Positions 13,601 through 27,075 of a stretch of DNA of 64,000 nucleotides are shown one piece after another. Within the stretch, counting starts at the first letter, position 1, and the number at the start of each line of letters is the position of its first letter. The position numbers and the translations under genes are program-made. The notes beneath the pieces are model-generated. The model searched no databases. It saw only the letters and a list, made by a program, of their open reading frames with translations, and was not told the DNA's origin. The stretch lies in the NCBI GenBank assembly GCA_003342895.1, contig PTFA01000274.1, positions 735,081 to 799,080 on the forward strand, read 5' to 3'. This DNA is from Casuarius casuarius (taxonomy: Eukaryota > Chordata > Aves > Casuariiformes > Casuariidae).

Positions 13601-15712
13601 TTGTCTTTCTCAAGTAAGCAATATAAAGGACAGGTAGAATATTAGATCTTAAACGCCTGGAAGTTTAATCCAACTAACATTAAACAAACAGAATCCTTGT
13701 AGTGTCCTTTGCAGCACAGCAAGTCTGCTGAAGAGCAACTTCGTAAACACAGGGCCAAGCAGAAAACTTTAAAAGGATAGTTTTGCCCAGAATATACTGG
13801 AATTACAATATAATCGGCTCTGTTTTGCTGTCAAGACCTTAACACCGTTTGCATTGTTCGAAAACACAAGCCAAATAACCGCTATATTCTACAAAGTTTG
13901 TGTAGCATAGCAAATCTATCACAAAATACCATAGCGTAAAACAGGAAACAGCAAGGGAGAAAACATACAGCCATAGGAGAAGAATATTCTCAGCTAAAAC
14001 CTGAATCGAAGCAGAGGCTAGGAGACAGAATGATGGAGCAAACAGCAACAGACATCTCATTAGATCAGTATGGACCACAACATGAATCAGCAATAAATGC
14101 CACTACTACAACAGTCCGAAGACATAGCCCTAATTTTTAACTCCAAAAAGCTCCTTGTGGCCAAGGAAGCCAGTGATTCTTCCTGTGTCCCAGCACCACA
14201 AAGGAAAGAGCTCTTTTCCATAGAGCCTCTATCCCCATTGACTTTTGTTTACACATCCTCTTCAGAATTGAGGAGTCAGACAGTTCAACCATTTTGATAA
14301 AAAATGGGGTTTCTTATACATACAGCTAAGGCACCTTCTCAAAAGACTTGGAACATTTTCCTCTATAACCTTAATTGGATCATCTTTTATAGCTGAGAAA
14401 AAACACTAAGTTTGCAAGGGGTGTTAATTATTAAACAAAAAGGAGAGCAGAAAGACAACTTGTAAATCCAATAAACTGTTGAAATTAAGTTTTCTTAACC
14501 ACAGCTTTACTTTTCCACCCTATGTAGCTTGAATATTTTCCATCAAGTTTCCATATGTATTCAACCCTCTAAAGAAAGAATTTAAATATTTCCTAATAAA
14601 AAAGGGTACTTTGTTCTGAAGTGATATATTCTTTAAGCTTCACAAAGCCTAAAATTGAGTTTAGGCTTGCTGGTAGCATTTTGTAAATCTTTTGTATTGG
14701 TAGATTACCTTGGGCATCTGCACTCATNATTCCTCATACAGCTGTGCTGCAGCATAACAGCAATGCAATAGGATTTGCATCTGCCCTTGTAGCGCGAAAC
14801 CTTTCCAGTATTTACTTGGAAAGAATGCATTTCAGTGGTTCGGCGGTTCCTCCAATGCTGCCAGTACATCCATCACTGATGAGTGTGCTATCATAAATCT
14901 GAGTAAAATCCGAGAAACTGAATTCTGAAAGCAAATACCTCAGCTGCCAACGCAGACATCAGAACATCAATAAGTGCACCCAGCTGAAAAACTTATCTTC
15001 AGGAAGCGGGCACTGGATGAGCTCACAAAAAGACGACTCCAGATCTGCAGCATGTAAAATTATATTTGGATATACAGGAAGGATGTATGGAACTTATTAC
15101 AGGGCTTGTCATTAATGACAGAATTTAAGATAACAGAAGTTCAATTACCATGAGAACTAGTGATAGTTCTAATCCATTCCAGTTTGAGAGAAGTTACTGT
15201 TGCAGGAAGGGTTCNTTGACAACCATTACAATACCAGCAAGATGCTGGAACTTTTGTTTTTAGGTCAGAGACTTCCAATATGGACAAACTGAGCATGAGT
15301 AGGAGGGGGAAGATGAGTTCACACTCAAACCAATGTTATTCTGTATAGCAATCACCCAGAAGTCTGCGCAGAGTAAGTTTACCCAAACAACAGTTAAGTA
15401 CAAGCATTGGCAAAAAAAAAAGTACCTGTAGCAAAGTACCACTTTTTCTTCTTTACTAATAAAAAGGCTCTTCATTCAGATACTGACAAATTAAGGATGA
15501 GAACAGATGTGGTGAACAGACAACCTTCCATGAAAGTCTGCAATACATAAAAAAGGCTTCATGGTCCAAGCTTTACTAGGGAAAAAAAGTTTCACTTGGG
15601 GCTCAAAGACCAGCCTGATCATACTCCACTGAAGCAGTTTCATGACTTGTACGTGGCACTCTGTCAGANGTTACTGCCTAACTGTAGAAGGGAACTCCCA
15701 CCAATGCCTTAC
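7611..15712. other. AT-rich intron-like DNA
   Basis: No gene was recognised. The + strand excess of A and C continues. A patch with unusual CpG density for this background lies at 8890-8915. On the minus strand it can be read as an open segment ending at a donor CAAG|GTAAAA (8835), but its acceptor is weak. A further candidate splice pair (9947-9972, donor GAG|GTAAGC, excellent pyrimidine tract) is listed under findings. The stretch around 13150-13200 looks like another copy of the old amniote repeat noted near 4240. Confidence 0.55.
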
Positions 15713-15736
15713 CTGCTGAAGTTCATTCAGCCTGGC
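15713..15736 (-). other. Candidate minus-strand microexon (24 nt)
   Basis: On the minus strand, a tract ending GGTTTAGGCTAACAG is followed by 24 bases and then CAG|GTAAGG, a near-perfect donor. The 24 bases form eight whole codons reading ARLNELQQ, which would suit a coiled coil. Eight open codons are not significant alone. The reading is attractive because the exon is phase-neutral and shares strand and donor type with those at 7577 and 27076. If the transcript is noncoding, the true acceptor may lie further upstream. Confidence 0.3.
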
Positions 15737-15917
15737 CTGTTAGCCTAAACCACAGCATGAATGCAAGCAGAAAAAGCTAACAGACATGAACTACAGGAGC
15801 TGAGGACCAGGCACATACACAGAAACTGGGAGGAAGAGAACTGAACAACAAGACTTAAAAGCTTTGGAGCTTACCCCAGGAAAATCTGTCTCCGTTTTCA
15901 GGACTTGCAGCAGTCTG

Positions 15918-15966
15918 GTAAAGTTAATGGAAAGGCTTCCTTTGACTTCAGTGAGCTGAGCGTCAC
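15918..15966. repeat. Worn ancient amniote interspersed repeat
   Basis: The motif AATGGAAAGGCTTCC followed by TTTGACTTCAGTGAGCTG is close to the widely dispersed amniote pattern of the type GGAAAGACTCCCATTGACTT, CAATGGGCTTTGGATCAG. I recognise this pattern as a recurring sauropsid repeat but cannot name its family with confidence. An opposite-strand, weaker echo may lie at 24205-24245 (AGCCTGATTTGAGGCCCACC). Confidence 0.45.
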
Positions 15967-17294
15967 TGCCTTGGTGTCTTTGCAGGTATTCNGAAAAAGG
16001 CTCTCGTTACTTATGTCTCTGGGACGGTATTTCCAAATAACCCACCGGACCAAAGGTGATGCTTATGGGAATCCATCTCCCTCCCTCCTAACTCCAAAAA
16101 AAACAGGTAGTAACTGAGCTTTTAGAAGTACATTATTAAAGCACTGAAGTACCAGTCAATGTGTTTCAGGAGTAAACGATACGCAAGAGAGCTGTTGACT
16201 CTCCCGACAGAATTTTGAACTGTCCTCAAGAGCTCTTTGTCAGCATTTCAAACTCTGTTTATGCTGTAAATTTACCTTAGTGTTCTTGAAAGGAAAGGAA
16301 TTGCAATGTTTTAGCAACATTTGGACAGATCAAAGGGATTTGGTAAGTTTACATTTTGAACATGAAAAGCCAGTTCCCACAAAAATATCCCACATCACAC
16401 AGGCTTTTAAGTCAAGTCACTATCTCCAACTCTTTCTAAGCAAAAGCAGGTGCTTTCAAACAGAAATTTACTCAAGACCTTATGGAAAAGACACCATANG
16501 CTTCCCCCTCAGAAGGGGATAAGACTGGAGAAGGCTTATGAATGGACAAACTGCTTTGGGTAAAGCAGAAAAAACACACAATTTTTCTGGTAACAGGTTC
16601 ATAAAACTTGGAAGTTCAGAGGAATATTTAGCCCTTTTACAGTAGAAGCTCCTAACCCTCAAAATATTTTGTCATATCAACAAATCCAGAGGTAGCTCAT
16701 TGCATTTCCTTATAAACAGAACAGAAATAGCTGTAAGTCTAGGACATCGAGGAAATGCTGGCAAAGAAAAAAAGAACTAAACCAAAAAACATGTTTAGTC
16801 CAATTCTGGACTGCTTGCAGAATTTGTTTTTTAATAAAGACTTGTTTACTAAAAAAGCTATGGAGTGCACAAAGCTTAATTCACAGCGCTTAGACTTCTG
16901 TCCACTGAATCAAACCTTGATGGTTAACGAATTAACTTTCACAGTATTTGTACCTATAAAATAAGTTCATTTTACAACTAGCACAGAAAGTACTTGCATC
17001 TCCCAGCAAAACTAATAAAACAAACTCTGCTTCTCATTAGCATCAGTGCTAATAAAGCCAAGTGACTAACCAATGCTTTAGAACACCGCCTTTATCCTCA
17101 GGACCCTCACACTGTGTCTGGAGCAAGAAAACATGACAAACTCCACCTTTTTGAAGAAAGGTGGACTCCAAGGGGCTGTGAATCAAGGCTTACATGTAGA
17201 ACACAAAATGCTGTAACATTAAAGGCAGAGTTGTAATGCAAAGTTATCACAGCTAGGCATACGCACTGTACATGCTGGGAGCTGGATGACTCAC

Positions 17295-17372
17295 GTCCTC
17301 TGAGAATCCAGTGGAACGTCTGACACTCATCGAACAGCAGGTCACACAGTCTTGGGACGAACATGTCATTTG
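17295..17372 (-). CDS. Candidate minus-strand coding exon (78 nt), product unknown
   Basis: Read on the minus strand, an acceptor (AATAAACATCCAG) is followed by 78 bases and the donor GGAC|GTGAGT. One frame is open throughout and reads NDMFVPRLCDLLFDECQTF and then HWILRG, with a split codon at each end (two bases at the start, one at the end). The segment has four CpG dinucleotides in about 80 bases where the surrounding DNA has almost none, which suggests selective constraint. I do not recognise the protein. The acceptor's pyrimidine tract is weak, and chance cannot be excluded. It lies in the same direction as the other candidate exons and would belong to the same minus-strand transcript. 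Confidence 0.25.
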
Positions 17373-20300
17373 CTGGATGTTTATTACCAAAAATGCATCA
17401 ACAACTTGATTTCTTTTCCCCGCTTTTCCTACACACATGCAGAGAACTTCTCCAAAGTTACCCATGCTATGTATTTGTGGAGGTTACTTCAGGACAAAAA
17501 TCCCAGGAAGCAAATAGCACAAAACTACCAACATATTCTCTCTTTTATCATCTCTGACAATCAGTAGTAAAACATGTTACTGCTACCATGGGAGCCAGTT
17601 CTAGCACGACTCATTTTACATTAGGGTCCTGAAGAATAAATCCTTCCAGAACTCTTGCTGACAGACATTAAGCTAAAACGTAAGTCTAGCTTTGTAAAGG
17701 CAATGTATTAAACAGATGAGACAGCAGTGGAATACAGATTCAAAGGAAAAGATGCATCTTCCTTCCCTGTATGCTATTGAAGAAAAAGCAGAAGGAAACC
17801 CCATGGAAACAGGCGAGCTGCAAATAACTGTTTTAGGATTGTACACTTTCATATTAAAGTACAAGAAAAACTACTGTCCTCCAGTACATTCTAGTTGGAT
17901 TCTAGAGATTTCTAGATTTCTGCCACAGCAAATGAAGTGGCCTGGAAAACAGCATCCACAGTATTTGGATGGCAACTGCCCAATTCTTGTTTCCTACAGA
18001 GAACACCACATGCAAAATACTAGAGAATTATTCCGCTACAAATATGAAAACAACGCAAAATTAGGACAGCATACAGGAACTTGTGAAAAAGTGAATCTTT
18101 TAGGGGATACAACAGCTAAACACCGGCAGTATCACTGTGCGCCAGGATTCACGTACGCCCCCGGAAAACCACCACCAAGCCATCTTCCTAAAATCCACGG
18201 CTCAAGTTGTACTCTGCAAACTCACATCTTTCTTTTACTGTAGTTCCTTCCCTTGCACTACCAACGAGTATCCAGAGGCCAAAAGATGGCTAAAGCAATG
18301 CTCAGTTTTCCATTTCTTCTTTGTCATCTCACATAGCACTGAGGGGCAGCCTTCAAACGGCATAACTCAGTCAAAGCAATATAAACTACACAGGAAGTAC
18401 TAATTGAGATTCACACATTTTGGAGTTGCCCCAAAAACTGATCACATTTTCAAAACATTGCCGTTTCCTAGAACTTCCATATTTTGATGGGTGGTTGTTT
18501 GCTTTGGGGTTTACTGATTCAAGTAGTCGTCTTCTTTCTTTCCAGCAACCTTGCTGCTGGCTCTTCCACACTTGATCTTCTCTACATTCATTTTTCGTTC
18601 TGTTGCATTAAAATAAGCTAAAGAAAACACAAATAACCCCCATCTTCTAATCCCTCATAGCTCAGGCAATTCTTAAGTACCTAGAGGATCCGTAGAAATT
18701 TTTTCCTGTCATTTAGTAATTTTTTCCTCCTTCTACTGAGACAGGCCAATATTGATTACGAACTACGACCACAGCATTGTTTGCTGCATAAAGAAAGCAT
18801 CCAGAAGACACTTCCTCCGGGTGCACGAGGACTTGCATGAAAGAGCACTACCTGGGAACACCAATTTGTTTTGTCAGAATACAGCAACCTGTGCTGCACT
18901 GAGGAAATCACAGGTGCTCAGTTAAGACCACTGCACAAAGAGCCACACCATGTTTTAGTTGCTACTGCTTCTTGCCCAACAAAATCAGGAACACGCCCAT
19001 TAAAGTCAAACCAGTATTTGATTAAAAACAATTGCAGAGGCTTGGGACCCACGCAACACAGGAGGAAAAGATGCAAAATGTCCCAGGAAGGCAAAGAAGC
19101 TACAGTGTGTGTATTTAATTCAATTATCCTGGCTGATTTTATGAACAGCTACAAAGATCACAAACTGTACTCCCTAGGTTCCTGGGGAGCAGCCACTAAA
19201 GTTTCGTGGAAATATGACATTTGGGCACTTGGGTTTTTTGCCATCACTACACAAAGGTCTAAGGTTTTCCACCAATATAGACTCTGGATTCAGCAGAGCA
19301 TTTCAGACACCTATCTGAAATGCTAAATTAGAACCATTACACTCTTAAGTGTTATAACTGCTTAAAAGGCTTCAACAGTCCCAAAGGCAGTTATTTAGCA
19401 GCACAAAGCAACTCCTTACCGTTACACACAGCATTTCCAAGTTGGCTTCTCACATGAAGATCTTTAAAAGTGCTCACGTCTAGTTAACGACTGCCTTTCA
19501 CAATCACATGTATCCTTGTGACAGCTATCACAATCATTCAGAGGCAAGTTTATGTATCCAGAAGTAAGTAATAGAGACAAGTCTATAGGACTTCAAGTGC
19601 CAAAAAACCTACTCCTGATACAGCTCTCCCTCACCCATAGCAAACAGTTCAAACACAGCTTCCAAGGGCATGCTTAGACTACATGACATGGTGCTGAGTG
19701 GGTTGCTATCCTGAAAGCTGTAAGCTTTCCCCACTCTAAGTCACCCATTTCAATGCAAATCTTAAGCAATGGGAGCTTAGGGCTTTCAGTACCACACCCC
19801 ACGGCACAACTGTCTTGAGTGCTCCTTCCCCTTGCTTACAAAGGTATCAAACCCTCCAACTTGTCAAAATCTCTACAAAAGTGTTATATTCACAGCCTTG
19901 CTGGAAAGTCTCCAGATGGCAAGAACCACTTTGTTTTCCTGTTATTAGAACTACTCAGATGAAATTTGTGAAGTATTCCTTTTCTTCCTTCGCCACAAGG
20001 CAAGTAGAAGCAAGAAACCATAGCGCTTAACAACAGTAGGATTTGCTTCTATCAGTCTTTCTTCCTTCTCCATTTTTCCAGCTTTCTATCACCCTTTCAT
20101 CGAAACATAAAAAAAGGAGGGGAAAAGCAGAAGCAAGTAAAAACTGAAATTTAATTTCAGTTTGGAAATCTGAATAAAAGATTCAGAGCTCAAAAGAGTT
20201 GGACTGTTTTTTGGTACTTACTTCAAAACATTATTTGATATTTTCCAGCAGAGGCCTAATAAATGGAGTTTCCTCTATTCTACCCACTGTATCTCAAGAC

Positions 20301-23024
20301 TCATCTTCTGCTTGCTGTGATAAAGGTGCAGTAGGAGAACAGAGACATACCCAAGCTAGAAGTGTTCTAAGCTGCCTTTGGCACAGGTTTTGCAACAGCA
20401 GGTTCTGCAATAACTACATAGGTTCTAGCATCACCACAGTACTTCCAAAATACTTCAGTAAATGTAACTACAGGCTTTTATAATCTCTCAGGTAAAAGGC
20501 TTGCTTCAACTTTCTCATGTTAGTTATCTACTCCTTGCATACATTTGGATGTCCATATGTCAGATTAGAACACACCTTTTTCCAAGNCAAAGCTCAAATG
20601 GCTGCTGCGCTATGCTTGCATACAAACAGATACAGAGCACCATGATGATCAAGGTACTATTTAAGGAACAAAAACACTGGTCACTTCAAATCTGCAAACA
20701 CGAGTTACCACCAAGACTGCGCAAGAGCAGACAGAATAACCTAGCAAGGGGCAAAGAACGGTTCCGCTTGTCTTCAAGTCAGCGCATCTTTTGGGCCTGA
20801 TTAAAGTGCAGCTCAGATGTTGCATCATTTCCTTGCCTGTCACACAAGGCTGCTCAACACACAGCTGTTTGAGCAGAAGTACAAAATCAAATTGTCTGTG
20901 CTCACCAGACTGAAAGGAAGCGAAAACCACACTGGCTGTCAAGGTAGAAAAAGAGATATAGGCCATGATGTGCCAAGGCCGGAGCAATCCTAGGAAGTGT
21001 CAAGCACAGAGGAACAATTACAGCATGACAGATAACACGCTGATATTCTACCCCACAAAGAAAAGTGATGAAGAGTTGAGAACTAAATATGGGGCAGGGG
21101 GAAGGGGCATCGGCTTGATTTACAGCAGTGAGCTTCAAAAATCACCTGGCTATACTCAAGGAATCTCATACCAGCACACACATAGCAAGCAGAGAGTAAT
21201 CAGAAGATTTGTTATTGGCACATCTGACTCGCAAAGCATCCCAGACCAGGCCTTTTTGTGACAGTATCTAAGCTAGTCAAGTAAGGCTGCCCAAGCTTGT
21301 AAATTAAGCTGCAGCATGTCAATTTAATTGTTCTTTACCAGGCCCTTATTCAACCCTCCTTAAACATACTCGACTTTTTTCTGCCGTTAACAGAGACAGC
21401 ATTACCTACAAAGAAAGACAGTTCCATTTGGATGACTGTCCTTCAGGCCCTTCCATAAGCTTTTTATAAAACAGACATTAAATCAGGCAAGTAAAGTCAG
21501 CATATGAGATCTTTGACAAATGTTGCAACCATCCTGTCCCTCACCAGTGTAAAAGCAACTAACTTCACCTGTGCTCCCTATAGGAAGGCAGAACACCATC
21601 TCCTATAGAGTATTTTTCAAAAACGAAAACTCTAACATTAAGTTAGATTAATCTTCACGTCTTCCATTTGAAATAATTCCTTGTCTGCAGAAGAAACTTA
21701 CATTCTATACTTGAGCAAGGCAGATCTGAGGAGATGGCTAGATTATCAGTAAGCCTTTTCAATACTGTTTCAACATCTATATTGTTTCCTTTCCTTATCA
21801 GCGAGCTGAATCAAAAAAATCCCAGTATTTGTGACTGTGTTATAAGAACCAGTGCAAGTCTATTTAATCAAAATAACATGAGTTGAACAGGGGACACTCT
21901 GAATGCTTTGGAGAATAAGCAAACTAAAGACCAATAAAAATCTAAACAGTGATCAAGTGTTTCAAAAAATACAAATACTTTGCTCAGGAGGGAAATAATC
22001 CCAAGCACTACACCTCCTCTCAGCAGAAACAGTGCCATTACATTCATTTTGGTCAAACCCTAGTTTATTTCCAGCCACTGAACTGTTGTANGTAATTATA
22101 GGGCAGAGATTCAAACACACTATACTTGCTTCACTTCATATTATTTAGTATTAAGGTGGCCCAACAGATGAAACAGCATTAGCAGAAGGAAACAGATTAG
22201 GAGTCCCTCGCTACCACAGCATTCCAAATGACAACCCTGTTCTACCATCACGCTACACAAACACTAGCACAGACAATCAAAGACGACTTGCCAGTATGAA
22301 TGGGTAACCATCGCATTTACAAACAATGCAGCTCCACAAGGGCAGAACTACATATTGAAAGAGCATCAAAAATAGAGCTCTGAATAGGGGTGTGTTTTCT
22401 TTTCCACTACGAATAATTGTTTGCAGCCTAGTGAGAAGCATTATTTAAACCAAAATAAAATAGCTCATTGCTACTCAAGTCAGAGAAGGTTGTGTCCGTT
22501 ATTTAACCAAAGCCTAAATAAGTTTTAGGACAAGTCATTTCAACTGAAATATTTATTTTAAAAACTAAACACTGGCAAAACTGAAGCATAGGTAAGTCTG
22601 CATTGACCACAAAACCATTCTGCCTGAAAAAATTCTATCTGGCTTTAATCATACAGCCACCCACATGATTCCCCCAGCAACCACCCTAAGCGTCTTACAC
22701 TTAGTCTCCTAGCATACACACATCCAAACAGGTTAGTCTCTCATGCTGCTGAGTTTCTTAGCCACCTCCATTTTGGTGCCAGCTCACTTTAACATGTGCT
22801 CCACTCTCTGCACACCTGCCTGTGAACCACCACCCCCACAAGCCAGCAGTTCACCCGTTTCTTACATTGCCCCAGGCATAATGGACAAGGGAAAGATGTT
22901 ACTGTATTGATTATATCCTTTCACCACTCCCATCCCTGGCAGGGCCACATAAGCTGTACTATATTCTACCATACTGTGCACTTGCTCAAACTGCACAAGA
23001 CAAGGCAGTTCAGCTACCCTCACT
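17373..23024. other. AT-rich intron-like DNA with two long chance-like frames
   Basis: No gene was recognised. Two of the longest frames in the AT-rich part lie close together on the + strand, 175 codons at 17716-18243 and 151 codons at 18871-19326. Neither shows a domain, a compositional sign of coding, or an ancestral retroelement motif, so they are treated as noncoding. A small CpG-bearing patch at 20700-20790 is unexplained. The A/C excess of the + strand continues. Confidence 0.5.
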
Positions 23025-23140
23025 CTGCTGATGGGGAACCAAGGCAGAGCCAGATTAAGCAATCTGCCACAAGACCACACAAAGGTAGAGCAGCACTTTG
23101 AACCTCGGGCTCCCAAAGTCCTACACCACTGCTCTTCCCT
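23025..23140 (+). mobile_element. MIR-type SINE fragment (3' half)
   Basis: The order of motifs follows the MIR consensus: a GATGGGGAA box (for GATGAGGAAACTGAGGC), GGCAGAGCCAGATTAAGCAA (for the GGTTAAGTAACTTG region), ACCACACAAAGGTAGAGCAG (for GTCACACAGCTAGTAAGTGG), TTTGAACCTCGG (for ATTCGAACCCAGG) and a terminal CCACTGCTC (for the ACTATGCT-like end). Divergence is high, as expected for an element of this age. It may start further left, but the 5' part is not recognisable. Confidence 0.75.
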
Positions 23141-26100
23141 GCTCTCACAGGAAGCTTCTGAGGGCTGAAACCATCTTTTATTTTTGTCTAGCATCCAGGG
23201 CTACAAGCCCCATGCTTGACTCGGATCTCCCATAATGCAGAACACCTTGGCAGGAAAAGATAGCTCATTTTGAATTGTGTCTAAGCACACTGAAAGAAGT
23301 TTCATTGGCACAATTCTAAATACAGACCAGGTTACCAAGTTCACTCAATTTAAATAAATACTAGTTCTGGGCTATTCAGATGCCAGAGTTTATACTGCAA
23401 CTGCTTTTTAATCAAGTCTTCTTCCAAATCTTGACACAGCAGATTATTCTTTGATAAAACTAATTAAGGTCTGTACAGATTCCTGAAGCATAACAGTAAG
23501 TGACTCAGTTTACTTTTTGAACCGCCTTTGTAAATTACAATATTTTACAAGTGATAAGCCCATGCTGCAAGAGAACTTAAAAATATTCTAATAGCACAGC
23601 AGCATTTCTTTGAACCTGCTTGGAAGGGTAGCTATGCTTTTTTGACTCACTCTGTGCCTCTCTTACAGTCCTTTAAAATAAATTAAAATAGTTCCAGATG
23701 AGGAGGCCACAACTACGGGCTGCAGCCCTCAGATACATAACAACATATTTCCATTTCAACTTTATTTCTGATCAAAGCTGGTGACATCCTATTTGTAACA
23801 GAAACCTCTGTATCGCGTGCCCCTGTTCTAAAAGCTCCAGCAGACCTTGAAAACAGCTCTTACTGCACATAAGCACTAACAGCCTCACAAATCTGCACCT
23901 TCTCTAACTCACTGTAGAAGAAATTTCATGTGCAGCATTAAGAAAATCACTGAGGGGAAGATTCCAACAATTCTCTTAAACTGGCATTTCCAGATTTTAT
24001 CTGCAGCTTTACTTGTTTGCATTGTAACATCTACAGTTTAAGTATCTACACAAAGCTTTACAACAGCAAGAATAAACAGCATGCAGATGCTTTATCTCCC
24101 CTTCTCTCCACAGCTATTTGACAATACTGACAAGGATAAAAGGATTAATGCACAACTCCCTCCAGCATAAAGAGATAGGAAAGGGACTAAGGCCCTCTAC
24201 CGACGATCTACTTGCAGTGAGCGAAGCCTGATTTGAGGCCCACCAAGGACACAAGAAGTCTTCCTCAAGTTCAGAGGACTTTCTCCTGAGTATAGGCACA
24301 AGGTATTAAGACATGTTCAAACACCCTTGATCAATGCATACATACCTACCTCAGAACACATGCAAGACTGCCAGGTCTAACTACACGCTTGAAGGACTTG
24401 CTGGGATAGTGTAGATCCCAAAGCAAGCTTCACCACTTTGCTGAATACAAGCTACAGTATAAGAACTGTAGGACAAGCAGATCTTTATTTGTGCAGTACG
24501 TGGTAGCTGGAGGAGCATTTAACAACCTCCTCAGACTCTAGAAACAGGAAGAGGTTAGCAGCTTTTTCCTTGAGTCACTCTGCTATGAATCAACACAACC
24601 TAATGAAGCCAATTGATGTGCTATAGCAGATGGTTCAATGGGCTGTATTGAAAATTCAATTCTCCATAGCCTTTAGTTCAGCTTTGTTCAGAAGAACACA
24701 AACACGAAGCAGATTAAGGAGATGGCACTGTTCCCGAGGTGCTGCCCCTTCCCAATTCACCTTTCTCAGGAATAGCATTGAAAGCATCTCTAGCCTTAAC
24801 AAAAAGTAGTGAGTGAAGGGATAAATGTTAATGAGAGTAGCTACGCTACTTGAAAATTTCACTAGCATTAAACAATGCATTAAATTGTTACATTAATGGA
24901 AAAATACAGTTTAATAACAATCTATTGCTAGCAGTACAACACAGCGCTTGATCAAAATTGTGTTCTTTTGGACTTCTTTAAACCGGGAAAGCAGACCATC
25001 CTGTACTTGGGCTAAACAACTGTATTTGTAATCAAAGTTTACTATTTCCCTGTCATTACATTTTCCCTCCAACATAACACCTCTGCAGAGTGTAATTATG
25101 CAATACCTGATGCATTCATCACCTTAACAGCAAAGTATATATAAAGAAATCCTTTCACTGCAAGTAAGAATATTTACTGTATACAACCTTAATAATGTAA
25201 GCATGTTATTCAGGTTAGTTACCCAGCAAGANTTAGATTTCAAGACTCATTTTCTTTTAGAAAAGCTTCATCTTTTAAAACTAGTCTTGCATTAAAGATA
25301 CACAAGTATATATTCTGACAGCTATAGTTAAGTATTTCCATACCCACAATATGAACTGCAGAGGGGAAACTGGCACTCATATCTAGCCATCTTAATGATA
25401 GCCACCTGGATGTCATTAAGTTATGTAGGAATAGTTTCTTTCACAAAAAAAGATGACCCATTAATTGAGAGACCTTAACTGGCAGTATCTAGTTCCCTTT
25501 GTCACAGCATGTGTCATCTTAAGGAAGTTGCTTGGTGTCTGCGCACAGGCTTCACTTGCAAGACATACATTACAAGACACTAAGGAAGCACTGTTAGTAT
25601 GAAAACAAAGTACTTAAAATATTGCACTCAGCAACGCTTGGATTGAGAGCGATATTGGTAGAACCCATCAACATATGGGGTTCCATTTTACCACAGATTT
25701 AGACTTAATTATATAGGTATGTTTCATGTATCCCTTTACTAAGATAGATAAAGCCAGAAGCTGCCTGCAAAAGCCCAGACCTCTGTGTCCCTCCATGGTA
25801 CTGATGCACAGCCTCTGGATGGATACTGCTACTTCCTTCCAAGCCTCCGGCTAAGTTGTTACAGAAGAAAGCACAAAGTAACTGTTTTTATCCTCATAAT
25901 GCAAGAATAATTACTCACTTTAAGCCACATAATAGGTTCACCCCGTGCAGTTCAAGTCAAAATACGTCTGTCAGTACATAGGTAATTTTATTAGTTTCTT
26001 CCATAGGGGCCTGCACNCACTAATTCAATGGGAAATTTGCCCAATACCATAAGAAATCACATATGAAAAGGATAGCAGGTAACACAACTAAGCAACACAG

Positions 26101-27075
26101 CACACTGCCTTACAGAAAAAAATCATCTCCTCTTCCAGTTACCATATGCTATCCCATGACAGCTTTCCAGATTCATTAACCGCACAGTTCTTTTGGATGG
26201 GCCACTTAAGGTCCCCTTTTGCACATGAATTACAAGCTCATTCATGCACTGAAGGAAAAATTTGTTTATAGGGAAGCACACCCTCAAGTGCTACAAGTAT
26301 TTTGACTACCACCTCACAACTTTCCACAATGCCATTAACATTTGCTGAGAAAACCCAGTCCTACCCAAAAAATCTAGAGCCACAACAGAGCAAGAAAAGG
26401 AGGGTAAAAACTCGAACAGGCCAAAAGCCCTCTGGTAGGCAAATCTGTCTGGAGGAAATAATTCTGCAAATCCCTCCCCCCCCCGCCCCACCTTTTGTGA
26501 AGAGGATTATGCATACTGTTACATTTGGCCAGTCACACTGTTTTCATCTCAATGCTCAATCTCTAATGCAAGGCTGGTGTGAAAAACAAACATTTTTGCA
26601 AAGTAGTAACATCTGAAGCTGTTTCCATCTGTTTGCATTGTTAGAAACATGGCAATATTTATTTTCCAAAACAGCAGTACTGGAGAAAAGAAAAACAATC
26701 AAAACATTTAAAATTAAAAAGTAGGGTGTTTGTTTTTTCATAAAAACAATTTTAAGAAATCTACTTCATACACGAGAAGTTTAGACTGAGAAATTTCAAC
26801 CTCTGACTTCAGCTTGTCCAGTACAGAGCCAGCGCTCTGCCTTTTTGGTACCCCAGAAAGTCACCAGTGGCAGTTCCCTCAAGACGTAACCATACTTGAG
26901 AACTTGTGACTACTGGCACACTCCCCAGGCCCGCTATCCCTGCACAGCATATGTATTCCACGTGTATTGTAGAAATCATAACATCAATTCCCAATGGTCT
27001 CTGCTGACCACACCCTAGGTGAACGTGTCTCATGGTTTCTTAGTGATAAGTGTGTGTTCATACCTACCGCCTTAC
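23141..27075. other. AT-rich noncoding DNA left of candidate exon
   Basis: No coding sequence was recognised. If the exon at 27229-27143 is terminal, the first part to its left would be its 3' untranslated region, and a minus-strand AATAAA occurs at about 26653-26658. A C-rich run of about nine bases lies at 26476-26484. Strand composition remains A/C-rich on the + strand. Confidence 0.5.

Noticed and set aside
23095..23115. A tRNA T-loop-like word (TTTGAACCTCGG)
   Set aside because: It lies in MIR order within a MIR-type element, and no cloverleaf can be built around it.
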